Origin: UMGS1889 sp900556055
GTDB lineage: Bacteria; Bacillota; Clostridia; Oscillospirales; Ruminococcaceae
DNA length: 35,826 bases
Reading direction: 5' to 3'
NCBI GenBank assembly: GCA_902463265.1
Contig: CABQEV010000021.1
Coordinates: 1 to 35,826 of the forward strand
Positions 8,129 through 15,943 of this stretch are shown here, one piece after another (position 1 is the first letter of the stretch; each line of letters begins with the position of its first letter). A program made the translations under genes and the position numbers. The notes below the pieces were generated by a model. That model did not search any database. It saw only the letters and a program-made list of their open reading frames with translations, and was not told where the DNA came from.

Positions 8129-8719
8129 ATGAGCGAAGAAATGAAAGAAAAAATGAATGCCGAAAGCGCAGAAGCCGAGGAAAATGCAGCAGCGGAAGCC
8201 GCAGCAGATACCGAGGATGCGGCTGAGGCAGATAACTCAGAGGAAGCCGCAGGTGAGGACGAAATTTTGAAGAAAAACAAAAAGATCGAGGAACTTACAG
8301 AGCAGCTCAGCGCCGAAAAGGACAAATATCTGAGGGTTGCCGCAGAATACGACAACTTCCGCAGACGTTCCCTTAAAGACAAGGAGGACGCTGCCGATAA
8401 GGCAAAGAGTGCCGTTATCATCGAATTCCTCGGTGTTATCGACAATTTCGAAAGGGCACTTGCTTCCGAGTCCGCGGACGAAAGCTTCCGAAAGGGTGTC
8501 GAGATGATATACAATCAGTATGTCGAGATACTCAAGAAGCAGGGCGTTGAGGAGATCGAAGCGATGGATAAGCCGTTCGACCCGAATATCCACAGCGCAG
8601 TAACTCAGGTAACAGATGAAAACCTCGGCGAGAACGTGGTTTGTCAGGTGTTCCAGAAGGGTTACATCATGAACGGCAAGGTCATCAGACATGCGATGGT
8701 CGCCGTTGCAAATCCGTGA
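8129..8719 (+). CDS. grpE: Nucleotide exchange factor GrpE
   Basis: 196 residues. An acidic, alanine-rich disordered N-terminus (about 1-50) leads into the long dimerising helix (EELTEQLSAEKDKYLRVAAE) with AEYDNFRRRS, and ends in the beta domain with the GrpE signature GYIMNGKVIRHAMVAVA. It releases ADP from DnaK. I chose ATG 8129 because the AGGAG at 8111-8115 serves it, though at a long 13-nt spacing; an in-frame ATG at 8081 would overlap hrcA by 26 bp and lacks a well-placed binding site. It is 48 bp before dnaK. Confidence 0.95.
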   Translation: MSEEMKEKMNAESAEAEENAAAEAAADTEDAAEADNSEEAAGEDEILKKNKKIEELTEQLSAEKDKYLRVAAEYDNFRRRSLKDKEDAADKAKSAVIIEFLGVIDNFERALASESADESFRKGVEMIYNQYVEILKKQGVEEIEAMDKPFDPNIHSAVTQVTDENLGENVVCQVFQKGYIMNGKVIRHAMVAVANP

Positions 8720-8767
8720 TAACAAACAATATCCGATATATATGAAAATTGGAAAGGAAGATGTTTT

Positions 8768-10615
8768 ATGAGCAAGATCATTGGTATTGACTTAGGTACA
8801 ACAAACTCATGCGTAGCTGTTATGGAGGGCGGCAACGCAGTCGTGATCCCCAACTCCGAAGGCGCAAGAACAACTCCGTCCGTTGTCGGCTTTGCTAAGA
8901 ACGGCGAAAGACTTATCGGAAGCACTGCTAAGCGTCAGGCTGTAACAAATGCCGACAGAACAGTTTCTTCCATCAAGCGTCACATGGGCTCCGATTATAA
9001 GGTTGACATCGACGGCAAGAAGTACACTCCTCAGGAGATCTCCGCTATGATCCTCCAGAAGCTGAAGGCTGATGCAGAGGGCTATCTCGGCGAGAAGGTA
9101 ACAGAGGCTGTTATCACAGTTCCTGCTTACTTCACTGATGCTCAGCGTCAGGCTACAAAGGATGCAGGTCAGATCGCAGGCCTTACAGTCAAGAGAATCA
9201 TCAACGAGCCTACTGCTGCTGCTCTTTCCTACGGCATTGATAAGGAAGCAGATCAGAAGGTCATGGTATACGACCTCGGCGGCGGTACATTCGATGTTTC
9301 CATCATTGAGATGGGCGACGGTGTAACTGAGGTTCTCGCAACAGCCGGCAACAACCACCTCGGCGGCGATGACTTCGATGAGAGAGTTATCCGCTGGATG
9401 CTCGATGAATTCAAGAAGTCCGACGGAATCGATCTTTCGGGCGATAAGATGGCTATGCAGCGTCTGAAGGAAGCTGCTGAAAAGGCTAAGATCGAGCTTT
9501 CCTCTTCTTCTACAACAAACATCAATCTGCCTTATATCACAGCAGATGCAACAGGCCCTAAGCACCTGGAAATGACTCTTACACAGGCTAAGTTCAACGA
9601 GCTTACTTCCGACCTTGTACAGTCCACAATGGGCCCTGTAAAGCAGGCTCTTTCCGACAGCGGACTGACTGCTTCCCAGATCGACAAGGTACTGATGGTC
9701 GGCGGTTCTTCAAGAATCCCCGCTGTTCAGGAAGCTGTAAGAACTCAGCTCGGCAAGGAACCCTTCAAGGGCATCAACCCCGATGAGTGCGTTGCTCTCG
9801 GTGCTGCTCTTCAGGGCGGTGTTCTCGGCGGCGACGTAACAGGTCTGCTGCTCCTCGATGTAACTCCTCTGTCACTCGGTATCGAAACAGCAGGCGGCGT
9901 ATGCACAAAGATGATCGAGAGAAACACTACTATCCCTACAAAGAAGTCTCAGATATTCTCCACATATGCAGACAATCAGACTGCTGTTGATATCAATATC
10001 CTCCAGGGCGAGCGTGAATTCGCTAAGGATAACAAGCAGCTCGGTATCTTCCGTCTTGACGGTATCGCTCCCGCTCCCAGAGGAATCCCTCAGATCGAAG
10101 TAACATTCGATATCGATGCTAACGGTATCGTTCATGTATCCGCTAAGGATATGGGCACAGGCAAGATGCAGGATATCTCCATCACAGCATCCACAAATAT
10201 GTCCAAGGACGACATCAACAAGGCTGTCGAGGAAGCTGAGAAGTACGCTGAGGAAGATAAGAAGCGTAAGGAAGCTGTTGACATCAAGAACGGCGCAGAC
10301 AACATGATCTTCAGCTGCGAGAAGGCTCTGAAGGACTTCGGCGACAAGGTAACTGCTGAGGATAAGGCTCCTATCGAGGCTAAGCTCAACGAGCTGAAGG
10401 AAGCTGTCAAGACCGATAACACAGACGATATCAAGGCTAAGACAGACGCTCTCCAGCAGGCATTCTATGCTCTCTCCGAGAAGGTCTACAAGGCTGCAGG
10501 CGCTCAGGCAGGCCCTCAGGACGCAGGCGCAGCAGGTGCAGGCGCTCAGGATTTCAATGAGCAGAAGAATGACGGCGGCGACGATGTTGTTGACGCTAAC
10601 TTCACTGAAGTTTAA
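8768..10615 (+). CDS. dnaK: Molecular chaperone DnaK (Hsp70)
   Basis: 615 residues, full length for a Gram-positive DnaK. The ATPase domain begins IIGIDLGTTNSCVAVMEGG, has the VYDLGGGTFDVSI phosphate loop, and connects through LLLLDVTPLSLGIET to the substrate domain and a helical lid ending in an Ala/Gly/Gln-rich tail. It folds and protects client proteins with DnaJ and GrpE. GGAAGG ribosome binding site precedes the ATG. Codon choice is visibly biased (GCT, CTC, AAG and GTA in runs), unlike the flanking genes, which fits very high expression. A hairpin with a T-run separates it from dnaJ and may lower dnaJ mRNA. Confidence 0.98.
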   Translation: MSKIIGIDLGTTNSCVAVMEGGNAVVIPNSEGARTTPSVVGFAKNGERLIGSTAKRQAVTNADRTVSSIKRHMGSDYKVDIDGKKYTPQEISAMILQKLKADAEGYLGEKVTEAVITVPAYFTDAQRQATKDAGQIAGLTVKRIINEPTAAALSYGIDKEADQKVMVYDLGGGTFDVSIIEMGDGVTEVLATAGNNHLGGDDFDERVIRWMLDEFKKSDGIDLSGDKMAMQRLKEAAEKAKIELSSSSTTNINLPYITADATGPKHLEMTLTQAKFNELTSDLVQSTMGPVKQALSDSGLTASQIDKVLMVGGSSRIPAVQEAVRTQLGKEPFKGINPDECVALGAALQGGVLGGDVTGLLLLDVTPLSLGIETAGGVCTKMIERNTTIPTKKSQIFSTYADNQTAVDINILQGEREFAKDNKQLGIFRLDGIAPAPRGIPQIEVTFDIDANGIVHVSAKDMGTGKMQDISITASTNMSKDDINKAVEEAEKYAEEDKKRKEAVDIKNGADNMIFSCEKALKDFGDKVTAEDKAPIEAKLNELKEAVKTDNTDDIKAKTDALQQAFYALSEKVYKAAGAQAGPQDAGAAGAGAQDFNEQKNDGGDDVVDANFTEV

Positions 10616-10634
10616 TATCATCAGATAATACGGG

Positions 10635-10667
10635 CAATGCAAGAGAATTTCTCTCTTGCATTGTTTT
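10635..10667 (+). terminator. Partial terminator/attenuator between dnaK and dnaJ
   Basis: A perfect 12-bp stem (10635-10646/10652-10663) with a 5-nt loop is followed by only four T residues. A weak terminator here would let some transcription reach dnaJ and keep DnaK in excess. It could also be an mRNA processing or 3' protecting hairpin. Confidence 0.65.
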
Positions 10668-10684
10668 GATAAGGAGCATTACTT

Positions 10685-11854
10685 ATGGCTGATAAACGGG
10701 ATTATTATGAAGTCCTGGGCGTTGCAAAAACGGCGTCAGAGGACGAGATCAAAAAGGCATACCGACAGCTCGCCAAAAAGTACCACCCTGACTTGAATCC
10801 CGGCGATAAAACGGCCGAAGAAAAGTTCAAGGAGGTCAACGAGGCTTACGAGGTTCTCTCCGATCCTGACAAGAAGTCCAGATATGACCAGTTCGGTCAT
10901 GCGGGCGTTGATCCGTCATACGGCGGCGGTGGATACGGCGGAGGCGGATTCTCAGGCGGCTTCGGCGATTTCGGCGACATCAACGATATATTCTCCAGCT
11001 TTTTCGGCGGATTCAGCGGCGCATCTACACGTTCGGCTAACCCCAATGCACCGAGAAAGGGTCAGGATATAGCAACAAATATAACCATCACATTCGACCA
11101 GGCGTGCAACGGCGCAAAGGTCGATATAAAGCTCAACAGAATGGAAAAATGCCCCGACTGCAACGGCACGGGCGCTGCAAACGGCTCAACTGCCGAGACA
11201 TGCCCCGACTGTCACGGTTCGGGTGCTGTCAAGGTCACACAGCGTACCGCTTTCGGCATGATATCCTCGCAGAAGGTCTGCCCTAAGTGCGGCGGTAAAG
11301 GAAAGGTCATCACAAATCCGTGTCCCAAGTGCCACGGACAGGGCAGAAACAGCGTAGCAAAGACCGTTACGGTGGACGTTCCCGCAGGTATCGACGACGG
11401 ACAGACACTGAACGTAAGAGGTCAGGGACATCACGGTCTGAACGGCGGACCCGCAGGCGACCTGAGAGTCGGCATAACCGTAAAGCCCGATCCTGTATTC
11501 GAGCGTGAGGGATTCGATGTTCATATCGACATACCCGTAAGCTTCACACAGGCAGCTCTGGGCGATGAGATAGTAGTTCCCTGCATCGACGGCAAGGTAA
11601 AATACACTATCCCCGAAGGCACGCAGCCCGGCACCGTATTCAGGCTGAGAGGCAAGGGCATAAAGAAGCTCAACCGTCCCGACAGAGGCGATGAGTACGT
11701 TCATCTGACAGTCGAAGTGCCTAAGAACCTGAACAAGAAGCAGAAGGATCTGCTGAAGGAATTCGAAGGCTCGACCAACCCCGACAACTACAAAAAACGC
11801 CAGTCATTCTGGCAGAAGCTTAAGGACACCGACATCAAGGATATATTCAAATAA
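10685..11854 (+). CDS. dnaJ: Co-chaperone DnaJ (Hsp40)
   Basis: 389 residues, type I DnaJ with all parts. The J domain (1-70) has the HPD triad in KYHPDLNPG. A Gly/Phe-rich linker follows (about 75-115). Four zinc-binding CxxCxGxG motifs are intact: CPDCNGTG, CPDCHGSG, CPKCGGKG and CPKCHGQG. A C-terminal substrate and dimerisation domain follows. It delivers unfolded proteins to DnaK and stimulates ATP hydrolysis. AAGGAG lies 8 nt before the ATG. It is the last gene of the operon, ended by a strong terminator. Confidence 0.98.
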   Translation: MADKRDYYEVLGVAKTASEDEIKKAYRQLAKKYHPDLNPGDKTAEEKFKEVNEAYEVLSDPDKKSRYDQFGHAGVDPSYGGGGYGGGGFSGGFGDFGDINDIFSSFFGGFSGASTRSANPNAPRKGQDIATNITITFDQACNGAKVDIKLNRMEKCPDCNGTGAANGSTAETCPDCHGSGAVKVTQRTAFGMISSQKVCPKCGGKGKVITNPCPKCHGQGRNSVAKTVTVDVPAGIDDGQTLNVRGQGHHGLNGGPAGDLRVGITVKPDPVFEREGFDVHIDIPVSFTQAALGDEIVVPCIDGKVKYTIPEGTQPGTVFRLRGKGIKKLNRPDRGDEYVHLTVEVPKNLNKKQKDLLKEFEGSTNPDNYKKRQSFWQKLKDTDIKDIFK

Positions 11855-11855
11855 C

Positions 11856-11894
11856 AAAAGCTGCATATCTCAAAAATGAGATATGCAGCTTTTT
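11856..11894 (+). terminator. Rho-independent terminator of the heat-shock operon
   Basis: A 17-bp perfect stem (11856-11872/11877-11893) with an AAAA loop and a T-run on the + strand. A-residues on the left arm let it also stop transcription arriving from the lipoprotein genes on the other strand. Confidence 0.93.
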
Positions 11895-12030
11895 GGTTGT
11901 TACGGGAAACTAAACTTTTCATCATACTAATTAAGAAGCTTTTCCCCGATATCATTTGTATATATTGGTGCAGTGTTTTCATACATATTGAATAATTATG
12001 ATCTTCCACAAGAATAAATCGGTTTATTGG

Positions 12031-13470
12031 TCAGTTATAGCATACAAAATCATCAAATTTCCAATGTCCGTCTTCATTCAAAAGATGATATTCATAGCTG
12101 CGGACTGTATCATTATCTGATAATATATAATCGCTCCCATCTTCCAAACTCCATTTTCCATCTGCAAAAACAACATTTTCCTCTGTCGAATCGCTGCCCT
12201 TGTATAAAGCTGTATATTTCATCTCTATGCTGTCCGCACTCTTTTCAACTATCTCCGCATATCCTGCCGCATATGAATAATCAATTCCCCTGACAGGAGA
12301 AAATAACGTTACTTTGTCATAATCCGTCAGATCATTTTCAAGTATTTTTTCCGATGTAAGTACATCCTTAGCTTCGCCGTTCTTCTCGCCATATGAATAA
12401 ACATAATATTCTGTCCCATCTTTTTCACGCATTCCATTGAAAATGCGCTCACATTCCCTGCGGGTAAAGCTGCTGCTATATTCGCCGATCCGTTCATCAA
12501 GTGTCTTATCCTCTTCATTTCCGTCAAGATAGAAAACACCGTCAATATTTATGTATTCTTCGGAAGATATCCCGTCAGCCGCAAGATACAGATCGTATGC
12601 TTTTTCAAAAATTTCCATTATTTCTTTTTCATTATTGCTGCATTCATCTGTCACATACTTACCATACCCCGACACAACTTCCAGCCTTCCGTTATCCCAC
12701 GCAAGCTCCTGTTTGATATCTCCGCTCAGCGCAAGATTCTGAATGTCATCGGGCGCAAAGCAGCTGCCATTTTTGATCTCATCAAAAATAAAAAGTCTGC
12801 TTTTATCCTCATCTTCATTATACAGCCAGAAAAACTGCTTTCCCGCTTCCGTGCCACATTTCTCCAGCATATTATTTTCGATCTTATATACATCCGCCGC
12901 AATTACAGGTGCATCTGCATAATTAAAGCCACGTACAGAAAAAGTATATGCTGCTATTACAGGCATTTCTTTTTTTACAGGATATACCCGCTTGTACTCA
13001 GATGCTGTAAAATCCCCGACATAATTGACATTTTTGCCGTCAGAACACCATATATCAAATAAAACCGTACCGCTTATTACCGAACAGCTTCTGACAATAT
13101 ATGTACTGTCTTCAAAGCTGAACACATCGCATATTTCAGCATAAAAAGTTTCAAGATCGGTTTTTTCCGCCTTTTCCTTACCGATTGAAAGTGAATTCAT
13201 CATGCTTTTATCCTTGCTGTCCAGCAAATTTAAAATTTTTTCGGCATCAGAGAACTGCTTATCCGTTACATCTTCCTTTGAGAGTGAAAGTGAGGTTTCA
13301 AGGACAATATATCCATTGCATTCACGTTTAGGGCTTTTGTTATGATCGTCGGAAATGCTGCTTATCGCTGCAGCTTCAGTAATACTTTCGGTATCTGATT
13401 TCGCATGGACGCTGCACGCTGTCAGAAGCAGGCAAAACGCCAGAGCAATACCGATTATTGTTTTTTTCAA
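12031..13470 (-). CDS. Lipoprotein of unknown function, 479 residues
   Basis: I do not recognise a named family. The N-terminus is a lipoprotein signal peptide with lipobox LTAC and Cys19, so it is probably exported and anchored to the outer face of the membrane. A Ser/Thr/Glu-rich linker follows. A central 19-residue stretch, DIKQELAWDNGRLEVVSGY, is identical, including 64 bp of DNA, to the end of the 260-residue lipoprotein at 15106-15888, and the ~90 residues before it are also related. The start is the TTG at 13470: a GGGAGGTGAT ribosome binding site lies at the usual distance, and the GTG at 13479 is inside that site. It follows a frameshifted leader ORF that has its own promoter. Confidence 0.8.
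   Translation of the reverse strand: MKKTIIGIALAFCLLLTACSVHAKSDTESITEAAAISSISDDHNKSPKRECNGYIVLETSLSLSKEDVTDKQFSDAEKILNLLDSKDKSMMNSLSIGKEKAEKTDLETFYAEICDVFSFEDSTYIVRSCSVISGTVLFDIWCSDGKNVNYVGDFTASEYKRVYPVKKEMPVIAAYTFSVRGFNYADAPVIAADVYKIENNMLEKCGTEAGKQFFWLYNEDEDKSRLFIFDEIKNGSCFAPDDIQNLALSGDIKQELAWDNGRLEVVSGYGKYVTDECSNNEKEIMEIFEKAYDLYLAADGISSEEYINIDGVFYLDGNEEDKTLDERIGEYSSSFTRRECERIFNGMREKDGTEYYVYSYGEKNGEAKDVLTSEKILENDLTDYDKVTLFSPVRGIDYSYAAGYAEIVEKSADSIEMKYTALYKGSDSTEENVVFADGKWSLEDGSDYILSDNDTVRSYEYHLLNEDGHWKFDDFVCYN
12663..12726 (-). repeat. 64-bp exact repeat inside the 479-residue lipoprotein gene (copy 1)
   Basis: Identical to 15111-15174. It encodes the DIKQELAWDNGRLEVVSGY segment in the same frame in both genes, whereas the DNA on both sides differs. 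This points to recent gene conversion or recombination. Confidence 0.9.
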
Positions 13471-13496
13471 GCTTATCACCTCCCAGTGCTTATTCC

Positions 13497-13896
13497 TTAC
13501 TCAACATATTCCGATGATTCCTTATGTGTTGTTGAAAATTTATTGAAAGGATCGTATTTACCCAACAAATTATTTTTATATAAATAATCCCAATTTCCAA
13601 CCCAAAACTGAACATCATCTGAAAAAGCTCTTGTACCGGATAAAACTATATCAACGGCTTTAATGTATCCCTGATTACCTGATAAAGAAGATTTGTCCGG
13701 CATTTGCTGTACCCTGCGTTTTTTTGGCATTTTTCTGCTGAATAGCATCGGTTCTGTTCCTTATTTCCTGCACTCTTGATGTTGCACTTAGGGAAAGTGC
13801 CGTAAAGAAGTCTTTTACTGTACCGAGCCACAAACTTTGTTCATTTCGCTTATCAATGAACGAAATGGCAAAGGGGGCTCCCCTTACTGTACTCAT
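13497..13896 (-). pseudogene. Leader ORF A of the lipoprotein cassette, split by a frameshift at an A7 run
   Basis: A strong start (AAGGAGG, 8 nt, ATG at 13896) opens a frame beginning MSTVRGAPFAISF that stops at 13675. A second frame, +1 relative to it, runs from about 13748 to 13497 and ends EYVE just before the 479-residue lipoprotein. Removing one A from the A7 run near 13720 fuses them into a ~131-residue protein with a smooth charged junction (QQKNAKK-RRVQQMP). It could be a true mutation, transcriptional slippage or an assembly error. No signal peptide or known domain is visible. A shortened relative with the same first five codons lies at 14814-14950. Confidence 0.6.
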
Positions 13897-13986
13897 TTTT
13901 GTTTCCTCCTTGTGTAAAAATCCCATAATGTTTACATTTAACATTGTATTTATATTTTATCATGATATTCCAATAAAGTCAATGCT
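13883..13986 (-). repeat. 104-bp direct repeat A: promoter, leader and start of ORF A
   Basis: 101 of 104 bp match 14937-15040, offset 1054 bp. The repeat covers promoter, untranslated leader, ribosome binding site and the first codons of the leader ORF, and sequence diverges sharply on both sides. The three mismatches cluster between the promoter hexamers. Confidence 0.95.
13954..13982 (-). promoter_or_regulatory. Promoter of lipoprotein cassette A
   Basis: TTGACT (13977-13982) and TAAAAT (13954-13959) on the minus strand with a 17-bp spacer, inside repeat A. The leader to the ATG at 13896 is about 50 nt. Confidence 0.7.
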
Positions 13987-14056
13987 TTTTATGGCAAATT
14001 TACACTGTTGTTCGGGCATTGTTTGTGCAGTAAAATGAAGATCTTATGTTCAGATA

Positions 14057-14100
14057 ACAAACGCCGCACATTTCACCGAGGTGAGGTATGCAGCGTTTGT
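14057..14100 (-). terminator. Imperfect hairpin after the 227-residue lipoprotein gene
   Basis: An outer 8-bp stem (14057-14064/14093-14100) continues with GCA/TGC and CACC/GGTG pairs and a bulged interior. It has no long T-run, so termination may be weak. Layout resembles the dnaJ terminator. Confidence 0.5.
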
Positions 14101-14115
14101 GGTTTATTGGTTTTC

Positions 14116-14799
14116 TTATGATTGCGATCCATCAAAAGCAAATGTTTCATGTATTTCGGGCAAAGAGGATACATATTTTTCGTATCCCGATATCTCATCG
14201 GAGATCAGCACTTCAAAATCACTGTCGGAAATCTTTTCTCCGAATACTTCAAGAGAATAAAAACATTCATCTTCAGTTCCGCATTTATACCCGATTATGT
14301 CGGATGTGACTTCTTCGCCGCACACTTCTGCGGCTGATATCAAGTAATAATACTGTCCGCCGTGTCTTTCCGATGAATACGACAAAAGCTTTGTTTTTCC
14401 GTCACTTCTATACATTTTCAGCGCATCTCCCTCGAAAAAATCGGGAGCGGTCTCGGAATCTGCTTCGGATACTTCCGTTTCACCATACATTTTCCCGATA
14501 TAACACGGGTTACCGTCAACAATGTCATAGATGAGCAATGTATCGACCGAGTGACCGTTCATATTTTTAAGTCCCGCAATAAGTTCATATTCATTATCGC
14601 CGTCAATATCCGTGTACAGAAAATCAAATCCGTAGGCAGGCGCAGCATATTCATCATTGATATTGTCATTTAAATATTTTTCGTATTCGCCCTGCCAGTC
14701 TGCTCTTCTGAAAATTTCAATATCCGCATCATTTCTGTCGCATGAACAAAATAAACAAAGCAATGTTAAAATTACGGTCAGTTTATGCACCTTTATCAT
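14116..14799 (-). CDS. Lipoprotein-like protein with DxDGD calcium-type motif, 227 residues
   Basis: A hydrophobic signal segment ends in LFCSC, a poor lipobox (Cys20), so lipidation is likely but not certain. The mature part has YTDIDGDNEYELI, a DxDGD loop of the kind found in FG-GAP/VCBS-type and dockerin-like calcium sites. The preceding segment EYEKYLNDNINDEYAAPAYG has a close match in the 659-residue lipoprotein (EYEKYSDDNINVEYVAPAYG), which suggests segment exchange between these genes. ATG 14799 has AAGGAG 7 nt upstream. It follows a broken leader ORF from the cassette B promoter. Function is unknown. Confidence 0.75.
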   Translation of the reverse strand: MIKVHKLTVILTLLCLFCSCDRNDADIEIFRRADWQGEYEKYLNDNINDEYAAPAYGFDFLYTDIDGDNEYELIAGLKNMNGHSVDTLLIYDIVDGNPCYIGKMYGETEVSEADSETAPDFFEGDALKMYRSDGKTKLLSYSSERHGGQYYYLISAAEVCGEEVTSDIIGYKCGTEDECFYSLEVFGEKISDSDFEVLISDEISGYEKYVSSLPEIHETFAFDGSQS

Positions 14800-14813
14800 G
14801 ATTACGCTCCTTA

Positions 14814-14950
14814 TCACCACTTGATTGATACATCATTTACAACAGCTATATCAATGATCTTTTCTTGCCCTGTAACAGATACAGCATTTCCATCTCGGTA
14901 ATCGGATAGTTCACTCTTAGTACTCTTGATGTTGCTCTTACTGTACTCAT
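14814..14950 (-). pseudogene. Leader ORF B, internally deleted and frame-disrupted
   Basis: From ATG 14950, with the same AAGGAGG site as ORF A, the frame reads MSTVRATSRVLRV and stops near 14846 after 34 residues. Relative to ORF A it lacks exactly 96 bp (32 codons) between two CTTA repeats, joining MSTVR to ATSRV in frame. After ATSRV a different frame (SELSDYRDGNAVSVTG to DVSIKW, stop at 14814) looks more protein-like and ends at the next gene's ribosome binding site. This suggests a second, small frame disruption. It could still make a short peptide. Confidence 0.5.
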
Positions 14951-15040
14951 TTTTGTTTCCTCCTTGTGTAAAAATCCCATAATGTTTACATTTAACATTG
15001 TATTTATATTTTATCATACTATTTCAATAAAGTCAATGCT
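14937..15040 (-). repeat. 104-bp direct repeat B: promoter, leader and start of ORF B
   Basis: Partner of repeat A at 13883-13986 (101/104 identical). It contains a TTGACT (15031-15036) and TAAAAT (15008-15013) promoter with a 17-bp spacer on the minus strand, so cassettes A and B should be transcribed alike. Confidence 0.93.
15008..15036 (-). promoter_or_regulatory. Promoter of lipoprotein cassette B
   Basis: Same hexamers and spacer as the cassette A promoter. The three differences between the repeats fall in the spacer, leaving both hexamers intact. Confidence 0.7.
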
Positions 15041-15105
15041 GGATTCGACAAAAACGATTTTATTTTTCATATATTTATTACATAACATGATAACTAACGT
15101 AATTA

Positions 15106-15888
15106 TTATTCATACCCCGACACAACTTCCAGCCTTCCGTTATCCCACGCAAGCTCCTGTTTGATATCTCCGCTGTTTATCTCAGCTGCCAAAGGACAAT
15201 CACCCGTGTTTTCCCAATTCTCCGATCTTCCGAAAAGATACAGCCTGTTCACATCATCCGAAACACGAATGCAGAGATAATCACCATCAGTATCATACGG
15301 GACAAAATTCCCATCGGAAAACGTGAATACCTTCTCTGCTATTGCAACAGGATCATCGGAATATCCCGCACCAAGCTCGGCAATGACAACAAACGGCTGA
15401 TCTCCGACCTTGGCATAATGCACGTTTTTGTGGCTTGCCGCACCATCATCAAAAAATGACACATTATCTCCGTCCGCATAGCAAAGTGCATAATATAAGG
15501 CATTCTCCTGCGGTGTTTTTTCAAATTCAAGCCTTGTAAGCAGTTCGTCATCTCCGTCACCGTCAAAATCATCAAAGTTCATATCTGTAAGCAGTATATT
15601 TACAGGCAGTGTATTATCTGATATATTAAAAAAATTATTTCGCCGTTCTATAATTCCTTTTATCTCATCATCGCTGATACTGCATACCGAGGTTATCAGT
15701 TCCGACCGGCTATCGTTGTATTCATTATTTTCATACGGCGAAACGCTTATTTTAACTGCGCTTTTTTCTGTTTCAGCTGCGCTCATGCAGTCGGAAGATC
15801 GTTCTGCCATCTCTGTTTCAGACACACTGCTCAATCCGGAGCAAGATGACAGCAATACAGCCATTATTACCAATAAGATTTTTTTCAA
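15106..15888 (-). CDS. Lipoprotein of unknown function with DxDGD motif, 260 residues, probably C-terminally truncated
   Basis: The signal peptide has lipobox LSSC (Cys16). The mature part has NFDDFDGDGDDELL, a calcium-type DxDGDGxxEL loop, and a region related to the 479-residue lipoprotein (a YLCIRV..NRLYLF stretch against its KSRLFIF stretch). It ends one codon after the 64-bp shared segment (SGY-E-stop), whereas the paralogue continues another ~210 residues. The TTG start at 15888 is chosen by analogy with the paralogue: an AGGTGAT site lies 8 nt upstream in both. It lies 55 nt after the 659-residue lipoprotein gene and is probably in the kinase operon. No clear terminator follows. Confidence 0.75.
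   Translation of the reverse strand: MKKILLVIMAVLLSSCSGLSSVSETEMAERSSDCMSAAETEKSAVKISVSPYENNEYNDSRSELITSVCSISDDEIKGIIERRNNFFNISDNTLPVNILLTDMNFDDFDGDGDDELLTRLEFEKTPQENALYYALCYADGDNVSFFDDGAASHKNVHYAKVGDQPFVVIAELGAGYSDDPVAIAEKVFTFSDGNFVPYDTDGDYLCIRVSDDVNRLYLFGRSENWENTGDCPLAAEINSGDIKQELAWDNGRLEVVSGYE
15111..15174 (-). repeat. 64-bp exact repeat at the end of the 260-residue lipoprotein gene (copy 2)
   Basis: Identical to 12663-12726. Homology ends one codon before this gene's stop, so the repeat edge coincides with the truncation point. Confidence 0.9.
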
Positions 15889-15943
15889 ATCAATCACCTG
15901 CTGACGTAATTTTTTATTCGGATAAGTTTGTATTTCGCATCTG

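Noticed and set aside
13883..15174. CRISPR array or transposon from the repeated segments in the lipoprotein region
   Set aside because: Only two copies of each repeat, unequal spacing, no inverted termini, no cas or transposase gene; better explained by gene duplication and recombination.
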